The notes under the pieces are model-generated. The model made no database searches, was not told where the DNA came from, and was given only the letters and a program-made list of their open reading frames with translations. This document shows positions 23,507 to 33,140 of a stretch of DNA of 64,000 nt, one piece after another. The position numbers and the translations under genes were made by a program. The stretch is from Halalkalicoccus jeotgali B3 (GTDB taxonomy: Archaea > Halobacteriota > Halobacteria > Halobacteriales > Halalkalicoccaceae), in NCBI RefSeq assembly GCF_000196895.1, contig NC_014297.1, positions 124,001 through 188,000 on the forward strand, given 5' to 3'. Positions within the stretch are counted from its first letter, which is position 1. Each line of letters begins with the position of its first letter.

Positions 23507-24532
23507 TTAACTCGCCGCACGAACGTCCTCTGTCACCTCGACCAGCTGCTTGCCGATGTTCTCGCCCTCGAACAGGCCGATAAATGCCTCGGGAGCGTTC
23601 TCGAACCCCTCGGTGATCGTCTCCTCGTAGTGCAGTTCGTCCTCGCTTACCCACTGGCCGAGTCGCTCGGTCGCGGCCTCAAACCGGGGCGCGAAGTCGC
23701 TGACGAGAAGCCCTTGGACCCGTGCGCGCTTCTCGATCAGCGTGGCGAGCTTTCGGGGTCCCGTAGGGAGTTCCTCGGCGTTGTACAGCGCGATCTGCCC
23801 GCAGACCGCCACGCGGGCGTCGACGTTCAGGTTCGCGAACACCGCGTCGGTGATCTCCCCGCCGACGTTGTCGAAGTAGGCGTCGATCCCTTCGGGGCAC
23901 GCCTCGGAAAGCGCCTCGTGGACGTCCTCTTGATTGTAGTTTATCGCCGCGTTGAAGTCCAGATCGTCGGTCAACCACTCGCATTTGCGCTCGGAGCCGG
24001 CGATCCCGACGACGCGTGCCCCTGCCATCCGGGCGATCTGGCCGACGACCGAGCCGACCGCGCCCGCGGCCCCCGAGACGACCATCGTCTCGCCCGGCTT
24101 CGGCTCGGCCACTTCGAGGGTGCCGAAGTAGGCGGTCCGGCCGGGCATCCCCAGGACGCCCAGCGCTGTCGAGATCGGCGCGAGGTCGGAATCGACGGGC
24201 GTGAGTTCGCTTCCGAGCGCGATCGAGTACTCCGCCCACTGCAGGTTGCCGGCCACGACGTCGCCGGCCTCGAAGTCGTCGTGATTCGACTGTTCGACCT
24301 CGCCGACGACACCGGCTTGCATGGGCTCGCCGACTGCCCACGGGTCGGCGTAGGACTCCCCCTCGCGCATCCGCCCGCGCATGTAGGGATCGACCGAGAG
24401 GTAGCGCGTCCGTACGAGCACCTCGTTGGCGTCGGGTTCGGGCCGCTCGCTCTCGACGAGCTCGAAGTTCTCTTCGGTCGGTTTCCCCTCGGGGCGACTC
24501 GCCAGGATCCACTGTCGGTTGCTGTCGCTCAT
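23507..24532 (-). CDS. NADP-dependent medium-chain oxidoreductase (CurA/leukotriene B4 dehydrogenase-like)
   Basis: The 341-residue zinc-free MDR protein has an N-terminal GroES-like region (RTRYLSVDPYMRGRMREGES), the nucleotide-binding motif GAAGAVGSVVGQIARMAG at about 155-172, and FDNVGGEITDAV. This branch reduces alpha,beta-unsaturated ketones or aldehydes with NADPH. I chose the ATG at 24532 (MSDSNRQWILASRP). The next gene upstream (GlpA-like) is on the same strand after 38 bases, so the two could be co-transcribed. Confidence 0.9.
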   Translation of the reverse strand: MSDSNRQWILASRPEGKPTEENFELVESERPEPDANEVLVRTRYLSVDPYMRGRMREGESYADPWAVGEPMQAGVVGEVEQSNHDDFEAGDVVAGNLQWAEYSIALGSELTPVDSDLAPISTALGVLGMPGRTAYFGTLEVAEPKPGETMVVSGAAGAVGSVVGQIARMAGARVVGIAGSERKCEWLTDDLDFNAAINYNQEDVHEALSEACPEGIDAYFDNVGGEITDAVFANLNVDARVAVCGQIALYNAEELPTGPRKLATLIEKRARVQGLLVSDFAPRFEAATERLGQWVSEDELHYEETITEGFENAPEAFIGLFEGENIGKQLVEVTEDVRAAS

Positions 24533-24570
24533 CCCGTTCGGGTCGGCGTGCACGCCACAAGTGGGTTCGG

Positions 24571-25788
24571 CTACCGGGCGATAACGTCCGAATCGGCGGG
24601 GTTGTCGGCCTCGAACTCCGCGACGAGCCCGTCGATCCGTCCCGGTTCGTCGCGACCCAAAAGCGGCTCCTCGGCGGTAGAACACGCCGAGTCGACCCCC
24701 AGTCGTTTACAGACGCGGTCGCTCGTCGCTTCGGCCATCGCTCGGTAGGTCGTGAGCTTCCCGCCGACGATGCTCGCAAACCCCCCGATCCCGTCGCGCT
24801 CCGCGTGATCGAGCAGGTGAAAGCCCCGCGAGATCCCCCGTCCAGCGTGGCGCTCGCGATCCGCGCTGTACAGCGGGCGGACCCCCCAGTAGACCCGGTC
24901 GATCCGCTCGCGGTCGAGCCCCGAAAGCATGGCGCCACACTCCGCGAACATCCGGTCGATCTCCGCGTCGTCGCGCTCGAACTCGTCGGGGTCCTCGACA
25001 TCGACGCTGGTCGTTCCCAAGATCACCTGCTCGTCGTGGGGGACCACGATATCGCCGTCGGCGGCCGGTCGCGCACGGTTGAGCACGGTGTCCAGATCGG
25101 CGTACTCGACGGCGACCATCACGCCGCTGGAGGGTGCCATTTCCAGGTCGATGTCTGCCATCGACGCGAGCGTCCCGGCCCACGCGCCGGTCGCGTTGAC
25201 GACGTACTCCGCGCGGATCTCGAACTCGCCCGAGCCGTCCTCGACGAGCGCCCCTCGGACCGCGCCGTCCTCGATGATGAGGTCGGCCACCTCGGTCCGT
25301 GGGAGGAGGGTCGCCCCGTGTTCGCGGGCGTCGACGGCGTTCGCGACCGTCAACCGGGTCGGGTGGATCACGGCGTCGGGCACGCGAAGCGCGCGCTCGA
25401 CCCCCTCGGCGAGGTCGGGAACCGCCTCGCGAGCGTCGGCTGCCGACAGCTCCTCGGTCTCGATTCCCAACTGCTCGCAGGCTGCGCGCTTTTCCTCGAA
25501 GAAATCGGGGTCGTCGCCCGCGACCTGAACGAACAGTCCGGCGGTGTCGCTGAGACAGTGGGGGGCGATCTCTTTGAGAACGCGGTTCTCCGCGATGCAC
25601 TCCGCTGCGCCCTCGGGGTCGCCGGGGACGTAGCGCGCCCCGCTGTGAAGGAGCCCGTGCGAGCGACCGCTGGTCCCGCTTGCGAAGTCGCCGCGCTCGA
25701 CGAGTGTCACGTCCACCCCGCGCATCGCCAGATCGCGGGCCACGCCCGCGCCAGTCGCCCCGCCGCCGATCACGAGGACCGTGTCCAT
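24571..25788 (-). CDS. FAD-dependent glycerol-3-phosphate dehydrogenase-like oxidoreductase
   Basis: The 405-residue flavoprotein of the DAO/GlpA family begins with the dinucleotide motif VLVIGGGATGAGVARDLAMR. It has the GlpA/GlpD-type stretches ERGDFASGTSGRSHGLLHSG and GGFASIVGGKLTTYRAMAE. Full-length GlpA is about 540-580 residues with a C-terminal Fe-S/BFD-like domain. This protein ends shortly after GGKLTTYR, so that domain is missing. It could be a reduced G3P dehydrogenase or a relative with another substrate. I chose ATG 25788; an alternative ATG lies 9 bases upstream. Confidence 0.82.
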   Translation of the reverse strand: MDTVLVIGGGATGAGVARDLAMRGVDVTLVERGDFASGTSGRSHGLLHSGARYVPGDPEGAAECIAENRVLKEIAPHCLSDTAGLFVQVAGDDPDFFEEKRAACEQLGIETEELSAADAREAVPDLAEGVERALRVPDAVIHPTRLTVANAVDAREHGATLLPRTEVADLIIEDGAVRGALVEDGSGEFEIRAEYVVNATGAWAGTLASMADIDLEMAPSSGVMVAVEYADLDTVLNRARPAADGDIVVPHDEQVILGTTSVDVEDPDEFERDDAEIDRMFAECGAMLSGLDRERIDRVYWGVRPLYSADRERHAGRGISRGFHLLDHAERDGIGGFASIVGGKLTTYRAMAEATSDRVCKRLGVDSACSTAEEPLLGRDEPGRIDGLVAEFEADNPADSDVIAR

Positions 25789-25933
25789 ACACTCCATACG
25801 GACAGGAAACACTTCAGGCGTCCGTTCGGCATGTCGCCGGCGGGTCGGTCTCCCGGGTCCGAGGGCCGGACCGCACTCGATTCGAACCCGGGATCGAGGG
25901 GTTCGAGACGACCGCACCCGGACGCGAGCGCGC

Positions 25934-26143
25934 TCACTCCCGTCGCCAGGCATCGGGGGCGATTCCCACTCGCCTGACGAGAGACGGATAGATCGCCGCG
26001 ACCGCGATCGCGACGACGAACGAGGCCCAGAACCCCAGTTCGCCGTAGAGCGCCTCGACAGCGACCAGAACGCCGAAGATCACCGTGATCATCACCAGGT
26101 AGTGGGGAAGGAGGTCGACGATTCGCGAGCCGAACGAACTCAT
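25934..26143 (-). CDS. small two-pass membrane protein
   Basis: The 69-residue protein begins MSSFGSRIVDLLPHYLVMIT with two hydrophobic segments (VMITVIFGVLVAVEALYG and WASFVVAIAVAAIYPSL) and a short basic/acidic tail. No family is recognised. It lies between the GlpA-like gene and the DUF456 gene on the same strand. I chose the ATG at 26143 because upstream in-frame sequence is Arg/Ser-rich and overlaps the next gene. Confidence 0.6.
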   Translation of the reverse strand: MSSFGSRIVDLLPHYLVMITVIFGVLVAVEALYGELGFWASFVVAIAVAAIYPSLVRRVGIAPDAWRRE

Positions 26144-26219
26144 CGCTTGGGGGTACGCGGTTCGAGCGCCTATAGTTGCGGGTCCTCGGCCGGCATCCGC
26201 TCGCGTCGGGGATCGATCG

Positions 26220-26699
26220 TCACCACGCGACCAGCACGAACCCCACGAGCAGGACGCCCGTGAGGACGACCTGCATCGCCGTCGAGGCGAGCATCCCGAG
26301 CGTGGTGTAGATCGCGGTTCGGACGCTTCCCTCCAGGTCGCCCGAGCGCTCGAACTCCATGACGAAGGTGGCCAGCACCACGCCCGCAATCGTGCCGACC
26401 GGGCCCGCGAGAAACAACAGGACGAACCCGACGATTCCGGCGACCGCCGCCGTCCGGAGTGAGGCCCCGCCGGCCCCAGCGGAGATCACACTCGAGAGCA
26501 GGTCGAACCCGAGCGTCACGAGCGCGAGCAGGGTCGCCCCCACGACGAAGAGCGTGCCGGGCTCGGAAAAGCCGCTGGCCCACCAGTAACCGTAGATCCC
26601 CGCGAGCGAGAGCAGAGCACCCGGAACCAGCGGAACGAGACTGCCGACCACGCCACAGACGAGCAACGCGACGGCGACGGCGAACGCGAGTTCGACCAT
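26220..26699 (-). CDS. DUF456 membrane protein
   Basis: The 159-residue protein has about five hydrophobic segments and the DUF456 pattern GVVGSLVPLVPGALLSLAGI at the N-terminus with GPVGTIAGVVLATFVMEFER in the middle. The function of DUF456 is unknown. Its start overlaps the stop of the upstream flavin oxidoreductase by one base, so it is translated from the same mRNA. Confidence 0.85.
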   Translation of the reverse strand: MVELAFAVAVALLVCGVVGSLVPLVPGALLSLAGIYGYWWASGFSEPGTLFVVGATLLALVTLGFDLLSSVISAGAGGASLRTAAVAGIVGFVLLFLAGPVGTIAGVVLATFVMEFERSGDLEGSVRTAIYTTLGMLASTAMQVVLTGVLLVGFVLVAW

Positions 26700-27988
26700 C
26701 AGCGCTCGTAGGCCCCCCGTCGAGCCAGCCGCCCCCGCTTTGCGAGCACGTTCGGGGTCCGACAGACCCCTCGTGCGCCCGCGGCCTGCGGGACGGTGCA
26801 GTTGTTGCAGTTCTCACAGACCGCCCGTTCGCCCGCCAGCACGCGCGCGGGCAGGCGCGGCTCGGCGTAGAAGGGTCGGCCCATCCCGACGGCGTCGGCC
26901 GCCGAGTCGAGGACCGGTTCTATCTCGGGCCCCCTGATCCCGCCTTCACAGAGGACGGGAACCGAGACGCGCTCGCGGACTTGCTCGCACAGCCCGGCGT
27001 TCCAGGCCGGCTCGAAGTCGAAGCCACGGGCGTGGATCCGGTTCGCGAGCGCGACCGCCCGCCAGCGGGGACCGAAGGCCTCCTCGTAGCCCGCCCTGAA
27101 CCGGTCGTCGGCCCACGCGCGCTCGGGGAACTCCCCACGGACGAGGCTCATATCCCAGAAGACGGAGCCACGAACGGGGACCACGGCGTCATACCCCATC
27201 GCCTCGCAGGCCCGACAGATCTCGACGGCGTCGCGCTCCGAGAGAAAGCGCCGGATCAGCGGTGGACTCCCGGTTTCGACGGGCACTTTCGTCACCAGCG
27301 GGACGTCGCCAGCGCGTTCGCGGATCTCGTCGTGGATCGTCGAGAGGAACCGGACGCGGTTCGTAAAACTGCCTCCAAATTCGTCGTCGCGACGGTTGTA
27401 GTACGGCGAGAGGAACTGCTGGACGATCCCCATGTTCGCGCCCGCGATGTGGACCCCGTCGTAGCCCGCGGCGACACAGCGCTCGGCCGCGCGTCCGAAG
27501 TCCGCGGCGAGTTCGTAGACCTCCGCTGTCGAGAGGACGTGCGGGTCGTACTCCAGGACGCCGAGTCGATCCGCGAGCCGGAGCAATCGTGGCGGACGCG
27601 AGACCGCGAGCTGTTTCAGGTCCGGGTTCTCGGCGCGGTACCCCGCATGCCACGTCTCCATGCTTCGCAGCCCGCCGTGTTCGAGTTGGACGAAGATCCG
27701 CGAGCCGTGTTCGTGAACCGCGTCCGTGAGCCGCTCTAGCTCGGCGACGAACGCCGGGTCGTGAACACGGGTCATGCCCGGAGCCGCACAGCCACCCTCC
27801 CTGCGGACGATCGTCGCGCCCTGAAAGAGCAGCCCCGCGCCGGCCTCGGCCGCCGGTTCGAGCTCACGGATCAGGCTCTCGACGGCGTCGGGGCCGTTGC
27901 CCGCACACTCCAAGAGCGGCGCGCGGTACAGGCGGTTCGGGACGGACAGCCCACCGATCTCGAACGGATCAGTGATCTGCGGGGACAT
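26699..27988 (-). CDS. NADH:flavin oxidoreductase, old yellow enzyme family
   Basis: The 429-residue FMN-dependent TIM barrel begins with FEIGGLSVPNRLYRAPL. FLSPYYNRRDDEFGGSFTNR, the typical OYE loop, lies near residues 190-210, and PVLCEGGIRGPEIEPVLDSA forms the phosphate-binding end. The C-terminal cysteines (CENCNNC and CRTP) resemble the Fe-S cluster site of the 2,4-dienoyl-CoA reductase and trimethylamine dehydrogenase branch, although the following FAD/NAD domain is absent. The usual active-site His-x-x-His/Asn region appears as AGANMGI. The substrate is unknown. Confidence 0.88.
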   Translation of the reverse strand: MSPQITDPFEIGGLSVPNRLYRAPLLECAGNGPDAVESLIRELEPAAEAGAGLLFQGATIVRREGGCAAPGMTRVHDPAFVAELERLTDAVHEHGSRIFVQLEHGGLRSMETWHAGYRAENPDLKQLAVSRPPRLLRLADRLGVLEYDPHVLSTAEVYELAADFGRAAERCVAAGYDGVHIAGANMGIVQQFLSPYYNRRDDEFGGSFTNRVRFLSTIHDEIRERAGDVPLVTKVPVETGSPPLIRRFLSERDAVEICRACEAMGYDAVVPVRGSVFWDMSLVRGEFPERAWADDRFRAGYEEAFGPRWRAVALANRIHARGFDFEPAWNAGLCEQVRERVSVPVLCEGGIRGPEIEPVLDSAADAVGMGRPFYAEPRLPARVLAGERAVCENCNNCTVPQAAGARGVCRTPNVLAKRGRLARRGAYER

Positions 27989-28027
27989 TACCCGTTCTAC
28001 GCGCCACGGAGGGTAAGCAGTTCGGCC

Positions 28028-28405
28028 CTACAGCGAGCCCTCGGGCTGGTCCTGCTCGCCCTCGGAGACGCTCTCGTCGACCGCGTCGAGGTCGCGCCCG
28101 TCGTTGTACTCCTCGGGGCCGCCATTACTTCCCGTTAGCTCGTTGTACAGCGCCTCTTCTGCCTCTTCTGCGGTCTCGAAGCGCTCGCCCTCCAGCCGGT
28201 CGAAGACGCTCCCGACAGACTCGGTCTCGTTGGGCATGTCGATGGGCTCGCCGCCGTAATCCACCGCGAGCTCCTCGCTCGTCGCGGGGTACTTGTGCTC
28301 GGAAAGCATCTCGCCGAAGCGACCATCCGACGCCGCGGATTCGGCTGCCTCCGCCCGTTCGCGTTGGCGCTCGCGTGCGCTCTCCTGTGGGTCTCGTTCT
28401 CCCAT
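28028..28405 (-). CDS. acidic haloarchaeal protein (DUF5789/DUF2795-like)
   Basis: The 125-residue protein begins MGERDPQESARERQRERAEA. Its central part, EHKYPATSEELAVDYGGEPI, resembles the DUF2795 helix-turn module (a short YPAxxxEL motif). This is followed by SVFDRLEGERFETAEEAEEA and a disordered acidic tail. It has no enzymatic motif. I chose the ATG at 28405. The function is unknown. Confidence 0.7.
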   Translation of the reverse strand: MGERDPQESARERQRERAEAAESAASDGRFGEMLSEHKYPATSEELAVDYGGEPIDMPNETESVGSVFDRLEGERFETAEEAEEALYNELTGSNGGPEEYNDGRDLDAVDESVSEGEQDQPEGSL

Positions 28406-28456
28406 AGCTCCGGGTTCGGCGGCCGCCCGCATAACGGTTGGACCTGCAAACGCGCC

Positions 28457-28951
28457 CTATCGCTCGACGACGAGCAACGCGACCCGCTCGCAGACCAGCT
28501 CCGCGAGGCTCGCGTCGGTCGCCGCCCGTTCGGCGTCGGTGATCCCGTAGAACTCGGCGATCCGTTCCTCGTCGGCCCGCTCACCCGGCTCCCAGTCGGC
28601 CGGTTCGACGAGTTTCGAGAGCGCCTCGACTCCCTCGCTTTCGTCCTCGCCGTCCACGACGAGCACGACCTCCCGTTCGCCCTCCGAAACGCCGATCTCG
28701 AACGCGCGGTTGATCTGGCGGCGACCCGCCGCGTACAGCAGGACCTCGACGCTTCGCTTGCGGGCGATCGCCTCGCCGCGCTCGCTCGCCCGGTTCGCGA
28801 GGTCGACGGCGCGGTCGAGCTGTCCGGGACCGGCGATATACCGGGCGTCGAACGCCTGGACCGTACACCCGAACTCCTCGCCAACCCCCTCTAGCTCCCC
28901 GAGAAACGTATCGAGGTCGTCGATGTCGGCGGTTCCCGTCAGGAGTTCCAT
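28457..28951 (-). CDS. cgi121: KEOPS complex subunit Cgi121
   Basis: This is a component of KEOPS, the complex that makes the t6A modification of tRNA. Cgi121 binds tRNA and recruits it to the kinase Bud32. The 164-residue protein has the expected order: an N-terminal strand pair, QAFDARYIAGPGQLDRAVDL, then a helix with EVLLYAAGRRQINRAFEIGV, the most conserved Cgi121 stretch, and a C-terminal strand. Its start abuts the hel308 stop with no gap, so the two are co-transcribed, a neighbourhood common in haloarchaea. Confidence 0.92.
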   Translation of the reverse strand: MELLTGTADIDDLDTFLGELEGVGEEFGCTVQAFDARYIAGPGQLDRAVDLANRASERGEAIARKRSVEVLLYAAGRRQINRAFEIGVSEGEREVVLVVDGEDESEGVEALSKLVEPADWEPGERADEERIAEFYGITDAERAATDASLAELVCERVALLVVER

Positions 28952-31243
28952 TCAGAAATCACCCAGTCCCGCCTGTCCGTCGCCACGGTCGGGTTCGACC
29001 TCGACGGCCGCCGATTCGTCGGCCTCGACGTCCCTCACTTCGGGGTTCGGGTGACCGGCGTTTCTGAGGACCGTCTCTGTCGTCTTCTCCCGGCCCCTGA
29101 GTGCGCCGAGCACGACAGACTTCTCGGCGTTGCGTAGCTCCTCGCGCGTCTCGATGCCGGCTTCGAACAGCCATCGTGCGCGCTTTCGTCCGACGTTTCC
29201 GACGCCCGTCAGCCCGAGTAGCTCCTCGCCGACCCCGTGTTCGACCCGCTGGCGCGCGGCGCTGATGGAGGCGACGACCTCGGGCCCGAGATCGAGCTCG
29301 ACTGCGAGTCGCTCTGCGGCGTTGAGGAGCCACTGGGCGGTCTCGACTTTCCCACGCAGGTCGCCCGGCCCGATCGAGTAGCGCTCGGTGATGCGTTCCT
29401 CGTCGACCTCGCTCGCCCAGTCCTCCAGTAAGGAAGCGGTCTTGAGCGCCGAGAGCCAGTCCTCGAAGCGCTCGGATTCGAACTCCGTGGGCATATCGCC
29501 GAGGAACTCCGCCTCGCGCTCGTAGGCGATCTCGGTGTACTTCTCGCGATCGCCCGACCGCAGGTACAGTTCCCACATGTCCGGTGTTCGGGCGACGAGG
29601 TGATAGAGGCCGAGCGCGCTCGCCTGCTCCGAGTCGCACAGCCCGTCGACCATTTCGGCGGCGCTCATGGGGTCGAGATACAGCCGCGAGACGGTGTGGC
29701 CGATCCCGGTCGCCTCGATGTGCTCTTCGCGGCTCGCTTCGCTCTCCGCTCGGTCGTCCGAGACGCGTTGCGTCTCGCTCACGTCTCGCTCCAAAAAGCC
29801 GTTCCGTTCGAGATAGTCGAGCATCCGGTCGGTCACGTTCTCGAGCCGATCGGGGTCGGTCGACTGGGTCGCATAGAGGGTGCGTTCGAGGAACTCCAGC
29901 AGCCCCGCACGGGAGTTCGCAAAGCCCGAGGCGACCGTCGCGAGGATGTGCGTACGGAGTGCGGGCTCGGTCGCGAGCTTCGAGCGGACGGGCTCGGGGT
30001 CGGCCCAGACATACCGTTCAAAGAGTTCGTCGAGCTCGTCGTGGTTGTTCGCGAGCAGCAGGGCCTCGCCGTAGGGGTCGAGGCCGGGTCGACCCGCCCG
30101 CCCCATCATCTGGTGGACCTCCAGGGTCGCAAGCGGCTTCATCCCGCCAGCGTCGCCGTCGTAGCGCTGCCAGTCCCGGACGATAACTCGTCTACTTGGG
30201 GTGTTGACGCCCGCCGCCAGCGTCGGCGTCGCGCTGATGGCCTTGATCAACCGGTCGCGAAAGGCGTCCTCGACCAGCGTACGGTGCTCGCGGGTGAGTC
30301 CGGCGTGGTGGAACGCCGCGCCGTTCGCGATCGCGTCGGCCAGGTCGTCGCTGGTCTCCGAATCGCTCACCCCTCTGACCTCTTCAGCGAGTTCCGCGAG
30401 CTCCGTGCGCTCTGCGTCCGTGAGGTGATCTTCGACGGCGTTCCCCAGGCGGCGGGCGGCGGCCTCGGCATTTCTTCGAGAATTGACGAAGACGAGCGAG
30501 GAGCCGCCGTCTTCGAGGGCAGCAGAAACGAGCGCGGTCGTCGGGTTCTCGCCCGATTCGATCGCGAACTCCTCCTGGGACCCGTCGTCGAAATGCAGCG
30601 CACTGCCGTAATGAACACCGGTCTTGAGATCGATCGGCCGCCACTCGGAGTGGACGAGTTCGGCGTCGAGCCACTCGGCGATCTCGCTTGCGTTGCCCAC
30701 CGTCGCGGAGAGCGCGACCGTCTGGAGCGCGCGGTTCAACTGTCTGAGCTTCGCGAGCGTGACCTCCAGGGTCGGTCCGCGGTTCGCGTCGTCGACGAGG
30801 TGGATCTCGTCGGCGACGACACACGAGAGCTCCTCGATCCAGGAGGCGCCGTTGCGTACGAGCGAATCGACCTTCTCGCTGGTGGCGACGACGATATCCC
30901 GATTGGAGAGCCACTCCTCGTCCGAGTCGTAGTTGCCCGTCGAAACCCCTACAGAAACGCCGAATGACTCGAAGCGCTCGAACTCGCGCTTTTTCTCGCT
31001 TGCCAGCGCTCGGAGGGGGACGATATACAGCGCTTTGCCGCCGCGTTCGATGGCGGCGAGCATCGCGAGCTCGGCGATCAGGGTCTTGCCGCTGGCGGTC
31101 GGAACGCTCGCGACGACGCTCTCGCCGTCGATGACGCCGGCTTTCACTGCTTCGGCCTGTGGGGGATAGAGTTCCTCGATGCCCTCCTCGTGGAGGTGTT
31201 GTGCCACCCCCGCGGGAAGGCCCGAAAGCTCCGCGGTTTGCAT
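28952..31243 (-). CDS. hel308: ATP-dependent DNA helicase Hel308 (Hjm)
   Basis: This is a superfamily 2, 3'-5' DNA helicase that acts on stalled forks. It is 763 residues, normal for the family. The Q-motif region LYPPQAEAV is followed by Walker A PTASGKT (48-54), DEIH at about 145-148, SATVGN, and motif [15 protein letters not shown] near 375. A ratchet/winged-helix region and a C-terminal helix-hairpin-helix ([20 protein letters not shown]) follow. I chose the ATG at 31243 ([12 protein letters not shown]). The gene is co-transcribed with cgi121. Confidence 0.96.
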   Translation of the reverse strand: MQTAELSGLPAGVAQHLHEEGIEELYPPQAEAVKAGVIDGESVVASVPTASGKTLIAELAMLAAIERGGKALYIVPLRALASEKKREFERFESFGVSVGVSTGNYDSDEEWLSNRDIVVATSEKVDSLVRNGASWIEELSCVVADEIHLVDDANRGPTLEVTLAKLRQLNRALQTVALSATVGNASEIAEWLDAELVHSEWRPIDLKTGVHYGSALHFDDGSQEEFAIESGENPTTALVSAALEDGGSSLVFVNSRRNAEAAARRLGNAVEDHLTDAERTELAELAEEVRGVSDSETSDDLADAIANGAAFHHAGLTREHRTLVEDAFRDRLIKAISATPTLAAGVNTPSRRVIVRDWQRYDGDAGGMKPLATLEVHQMMGRAGRPGLDPYGEALLLANNHDELDELFERYVWADPEPVRSKLATEPALRTHILATVASGFANSRAGLLEFLERTLYATQSTDPDRLENVTDRMLDYLERNGFLERDVSETQRVSDDRAESEASREEHIEATGIGHTVSRLYLDPMSAAEMVDGLCDSEQASALGLYHLVARTPDMWELYLRSGDREKYTEIAYEREAEFLGDMPTEFESERFEDWLSALKTASLLEDWASEVDEERITERYSIGPGDLRGKVETAQWLLNAAERLAVELDLGPEVVASISAARQRVEHGVGEELLGLTGVGNVGRKRARWLFEAGIETREELRNAEKSVVLGALRGREKTTETVLRNAGHPNPEVRDVEADESAAVEVEPDRGDGQAGLGDF

Positions 31244-31331
31244 TGGGGGTTTTTGAGCCGTCAGCAGGTTTAAACTGTCGCCCCGGTGCGGGCTCCGCCA
31301 TGGTTTTAGGCCTCTCGGCGCAATCTCGGGT

Positions 31332-31574
31332 ATGCGAATCGAGTACGACCGTGACACCTGCATCGGGATCTACCAGTGCGTCGATGAATGGTCGCAGTTC
31401 GAGAAGGACATGGACGCTGGGAAGGCCGAACTCCTCGACGCCGACGAGGACGACGGCACCTTCGTCCTCGAAGTCCCCGAAAGCGAGGAGTTCGACGCGG
31501 AGATGGCCGCCCGTGTCTGTCCGGTCGACGCCATCGCGCTGTACGACGACGACGGCGAGCAGCTGGTTCCCTAG
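31332..31574 (+). CDS. ferredoxin-like Fe-S protein
   Basis: The 80-residue acidic protein begins [20 protein letters not shown] and ends with [15 protein letters not shown]. The cysteines are CxxxxxC plus a distant CP. This matches the single-cluster ferredoxins that have lost one ligand of the usual CxxCxxC run and may carry a [3Fe-4S] cluster. It presumably transfers electrons to an oxidoreductase that cannot be named. It diverges from hel308 and its stop overlaps the cupin stop on the other strand in the palindrome CTAG (31571-31574). Confidence 0.85.
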   Translation: MRIEYDRDTCIGIYQCVDEWSQFEKDMDAGKAELLDADEDDGTFVLEVPESEEFDAEMAARVCPVDAIALYDDDGEQLVP

Positions 31575-32053
31575 CTCTGTAGATCCCAGAACTCGTGGGC
31601 GTCCTCGCGCTCGAAGAAACCCTCCACGGTGCGTTCCTCGTGTCCGCCCGGTGGCGACCCGGCGAAGACGCCGATCGCGCCGGCGTCGGGGTAGACGGTG
31701 ACATCGGGATCGCGCATCGTCGAGATCGCGAGATAGCGAAGCGGCCCCTCGGAGTCGTTGATCACGCGGTGGGCGCCCTCCTCGCCGACCGGGAGCGCGA
31801 CGTACTCGCCCGCCCGGAGGTCGTGGTTCCCCTCGGCGTCCCGCAGGACGCCGGTTCCCGAGAGGACGTAGATCGCCTCCTCGTTTCCCGTATGGTAGTG
31901 ATAGGGCCACGACCGGCTTCCCGGCGGGAGTTCGTAGAGGCTACAGCCGATCCCCTCTCCATCGGCGGCCTCCGCGAGCTGTTTGCGCCGAAAGCGCGTG
32001 TCGCCGTGGTCGAGTTCGCTCCACTCCAGCTCGGTCGCATTGACGCGATCCAT
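31571..32053 (-). CDS. cupin-domain protein
   Basis: The 160-residue single cupin has motif 1 as YHYHTGNEEAIYVLSGTG and motif 2 as YVALPVGEEGAHRVIND, with the usual His/His/Glu ligands for a metal ion. Such proteins are often sugar isomerases, mannose-6-phosphate isomerase-like enzymes or binding proteins; the substrate cannot be read from the sequence. The C-terminal third (VYPDAGAIGVFAGSPPGGHE) is typical of a haloarchaeal branch. It shares its stop region with the convergent ferredoxin gene. Confidence 0.85.
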   Translation of the reverse strand: MDRVNATELEWSELDHGDTRFRRKQLAEAADGEGIGCSLYELPPGSRSWPYHYHTGNEEAIYVLSGTGVLRDAEGNHDLRAGEYVALPVGEEGAHRVINDSEGPLRYLAISTMRDPDVTVYPDAGAIGVFAGSPPGGHEERTVEGFFEREDAHEFWDLQS

Positions 32054-32100
32054 AGCCGTAGCTCGATACGGATCGGAATAGCCGTTGGGACGATGCCGCC

Positions 32101-33015
32101 TCAGTCGATCTGGTCGTACTGTTCTGCGAGTTTGTCGGCGGCCGCGCCCAGTTGTTCGCGCTCGTACTCGTCTAAGTCCCATTCGACGACTTCCTCGACG
32201 CCCTCGCTACCGAGTTTCGCGGGCACTCCCAGCCCGACGCCCGAATGGCCGAACTCGCCCGAAAGCGGGACCGAGGCGGGGAAGACCTCACCGGTGTCGC
32301 GGATCACGGCCTCGACCATGTGACCGACGCCGGTCGCCGGCCCCCACTCGGTCGCGCCCTTTCGCTCGATGACGTTCATCGCGCTCTCCTGAAGCTCGTC
32401 GAGAATCTCCTCCTTCTCGGCGTCCGAGAACTCGGGATCCCGGCCGTCGACGCGCACCTTCGAGAACACCGGGACCTGCGAATCGCCGTGCTCGCCCAGA
32501 ATGGTCGCCTCGACGTTTTGCACTTGGGTGTCGAAGCGCTCTGCGAGCACGTACCGGAATCGGGCCGAATCGAGCCGCCCGCCGAAACCGATCACCTTCT
32601 CACGAGCGCGCTCGCCCGTCTCGTAGAGGTGTCGGTTCAGCAGGTCGACGGGATTGGAGGTGGTGATCGTCACGTAATCGTCGTTGTGCTCCTCGATCGA
32701 GGAGCCGATGTCGGCCATGATCGGGGCGTTGTCGCCCGCCAGATCGAGGCGAGACTGGCCCGGCGAGCGGGGGATCCCGGCCGTGATGACGACGACGTCC
32801 GAGCCCTCGGTGGCCTCGTAGCCGCCCTGCCTGACGGTGGTGTTGGCGTCGTAGGCTACCCCGTGGTTGACGTCGGCGGCCTGGCCCACGGTGTCGTCCT
32901 CCTTCTCGGGGATGTCCACGAGGACGAGTTCGTCAGCGATCTCCCGCAGCGCGATGTTGTAGGCCGCGGCGGCACCCACCGTGCCGGCCGCCCCCACGAC
33001 GCTCACTTTCGTCAT
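32101..33015 (-). CDS. mdh: malate dehydrogenase (LDH-like)
   Basis: Interconverts malate and oxaloacetate in the citric acid cycle. The 304-residue protein is of the tetrameric lactate/malate dehydrogenase type known from halophiles. It has [18 protein letters not shown], the NAD-binding Asp in [22 protein letters not shown], the substrate loop, [10 protein letters not shown], and the catalytic His in [13 protein letters not shown]. Arg in the loop ([10 protein letters not shown]) indicates malate specificity. A TATA-like element (gtttaacgg on the minus strand, about 33040-33048) lies some 28 bases before the ATG. Confidence 0.96.
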   Translation of the reverse strand: MTKVSVVGAAGTVGAAAAYNIALREIADELVLVDIPEKEDDTVGQAADVNHGVAYDANTTVRQGGYEATEGSDVVVITAGIPRSPGQSRLDLAGDNAPIMADIGSSIEEHNDDYVTITTSNPVDLLNRHLYETGERAREKVIGFGGRLDSARFRYVLAERFDTQVQNVEATILGEHGDSQVPVFSKVRVDGRDPEFSDAEKEEILDELQESAMNVIERKGATEWGPATGVGHMVEAVIRDTGEVFPASVPLSGEFGHSGVGLGVPAKLGSEGVEEVVEWDLDEYEREQLGAAADKLAEQYDQID

Positions 33016-33140
33016 ATCACGTACTACGGCCACGCCGAGGCCGTTAAACGTATCGGAACGGGGTGTTCTCGCACCGTTGTGAGTGCCTCCGACGGCGGTG
33101 GACCCGCAGTCCTTTTCGGCCTCACGACCCTCCTTCGGGT

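Noticed and set aside
23441-24748. 435-codon open frame antisense to the NADP-dependent oxidoreductase, and similar long antisense frames (for example 5442-6446, 34434-36227)
   Set aside because: High GC at third positions removes stop codons on the opposite strand. The sense frames carry clear family motifs and acidic halophilic composition; the antisense ones do not.
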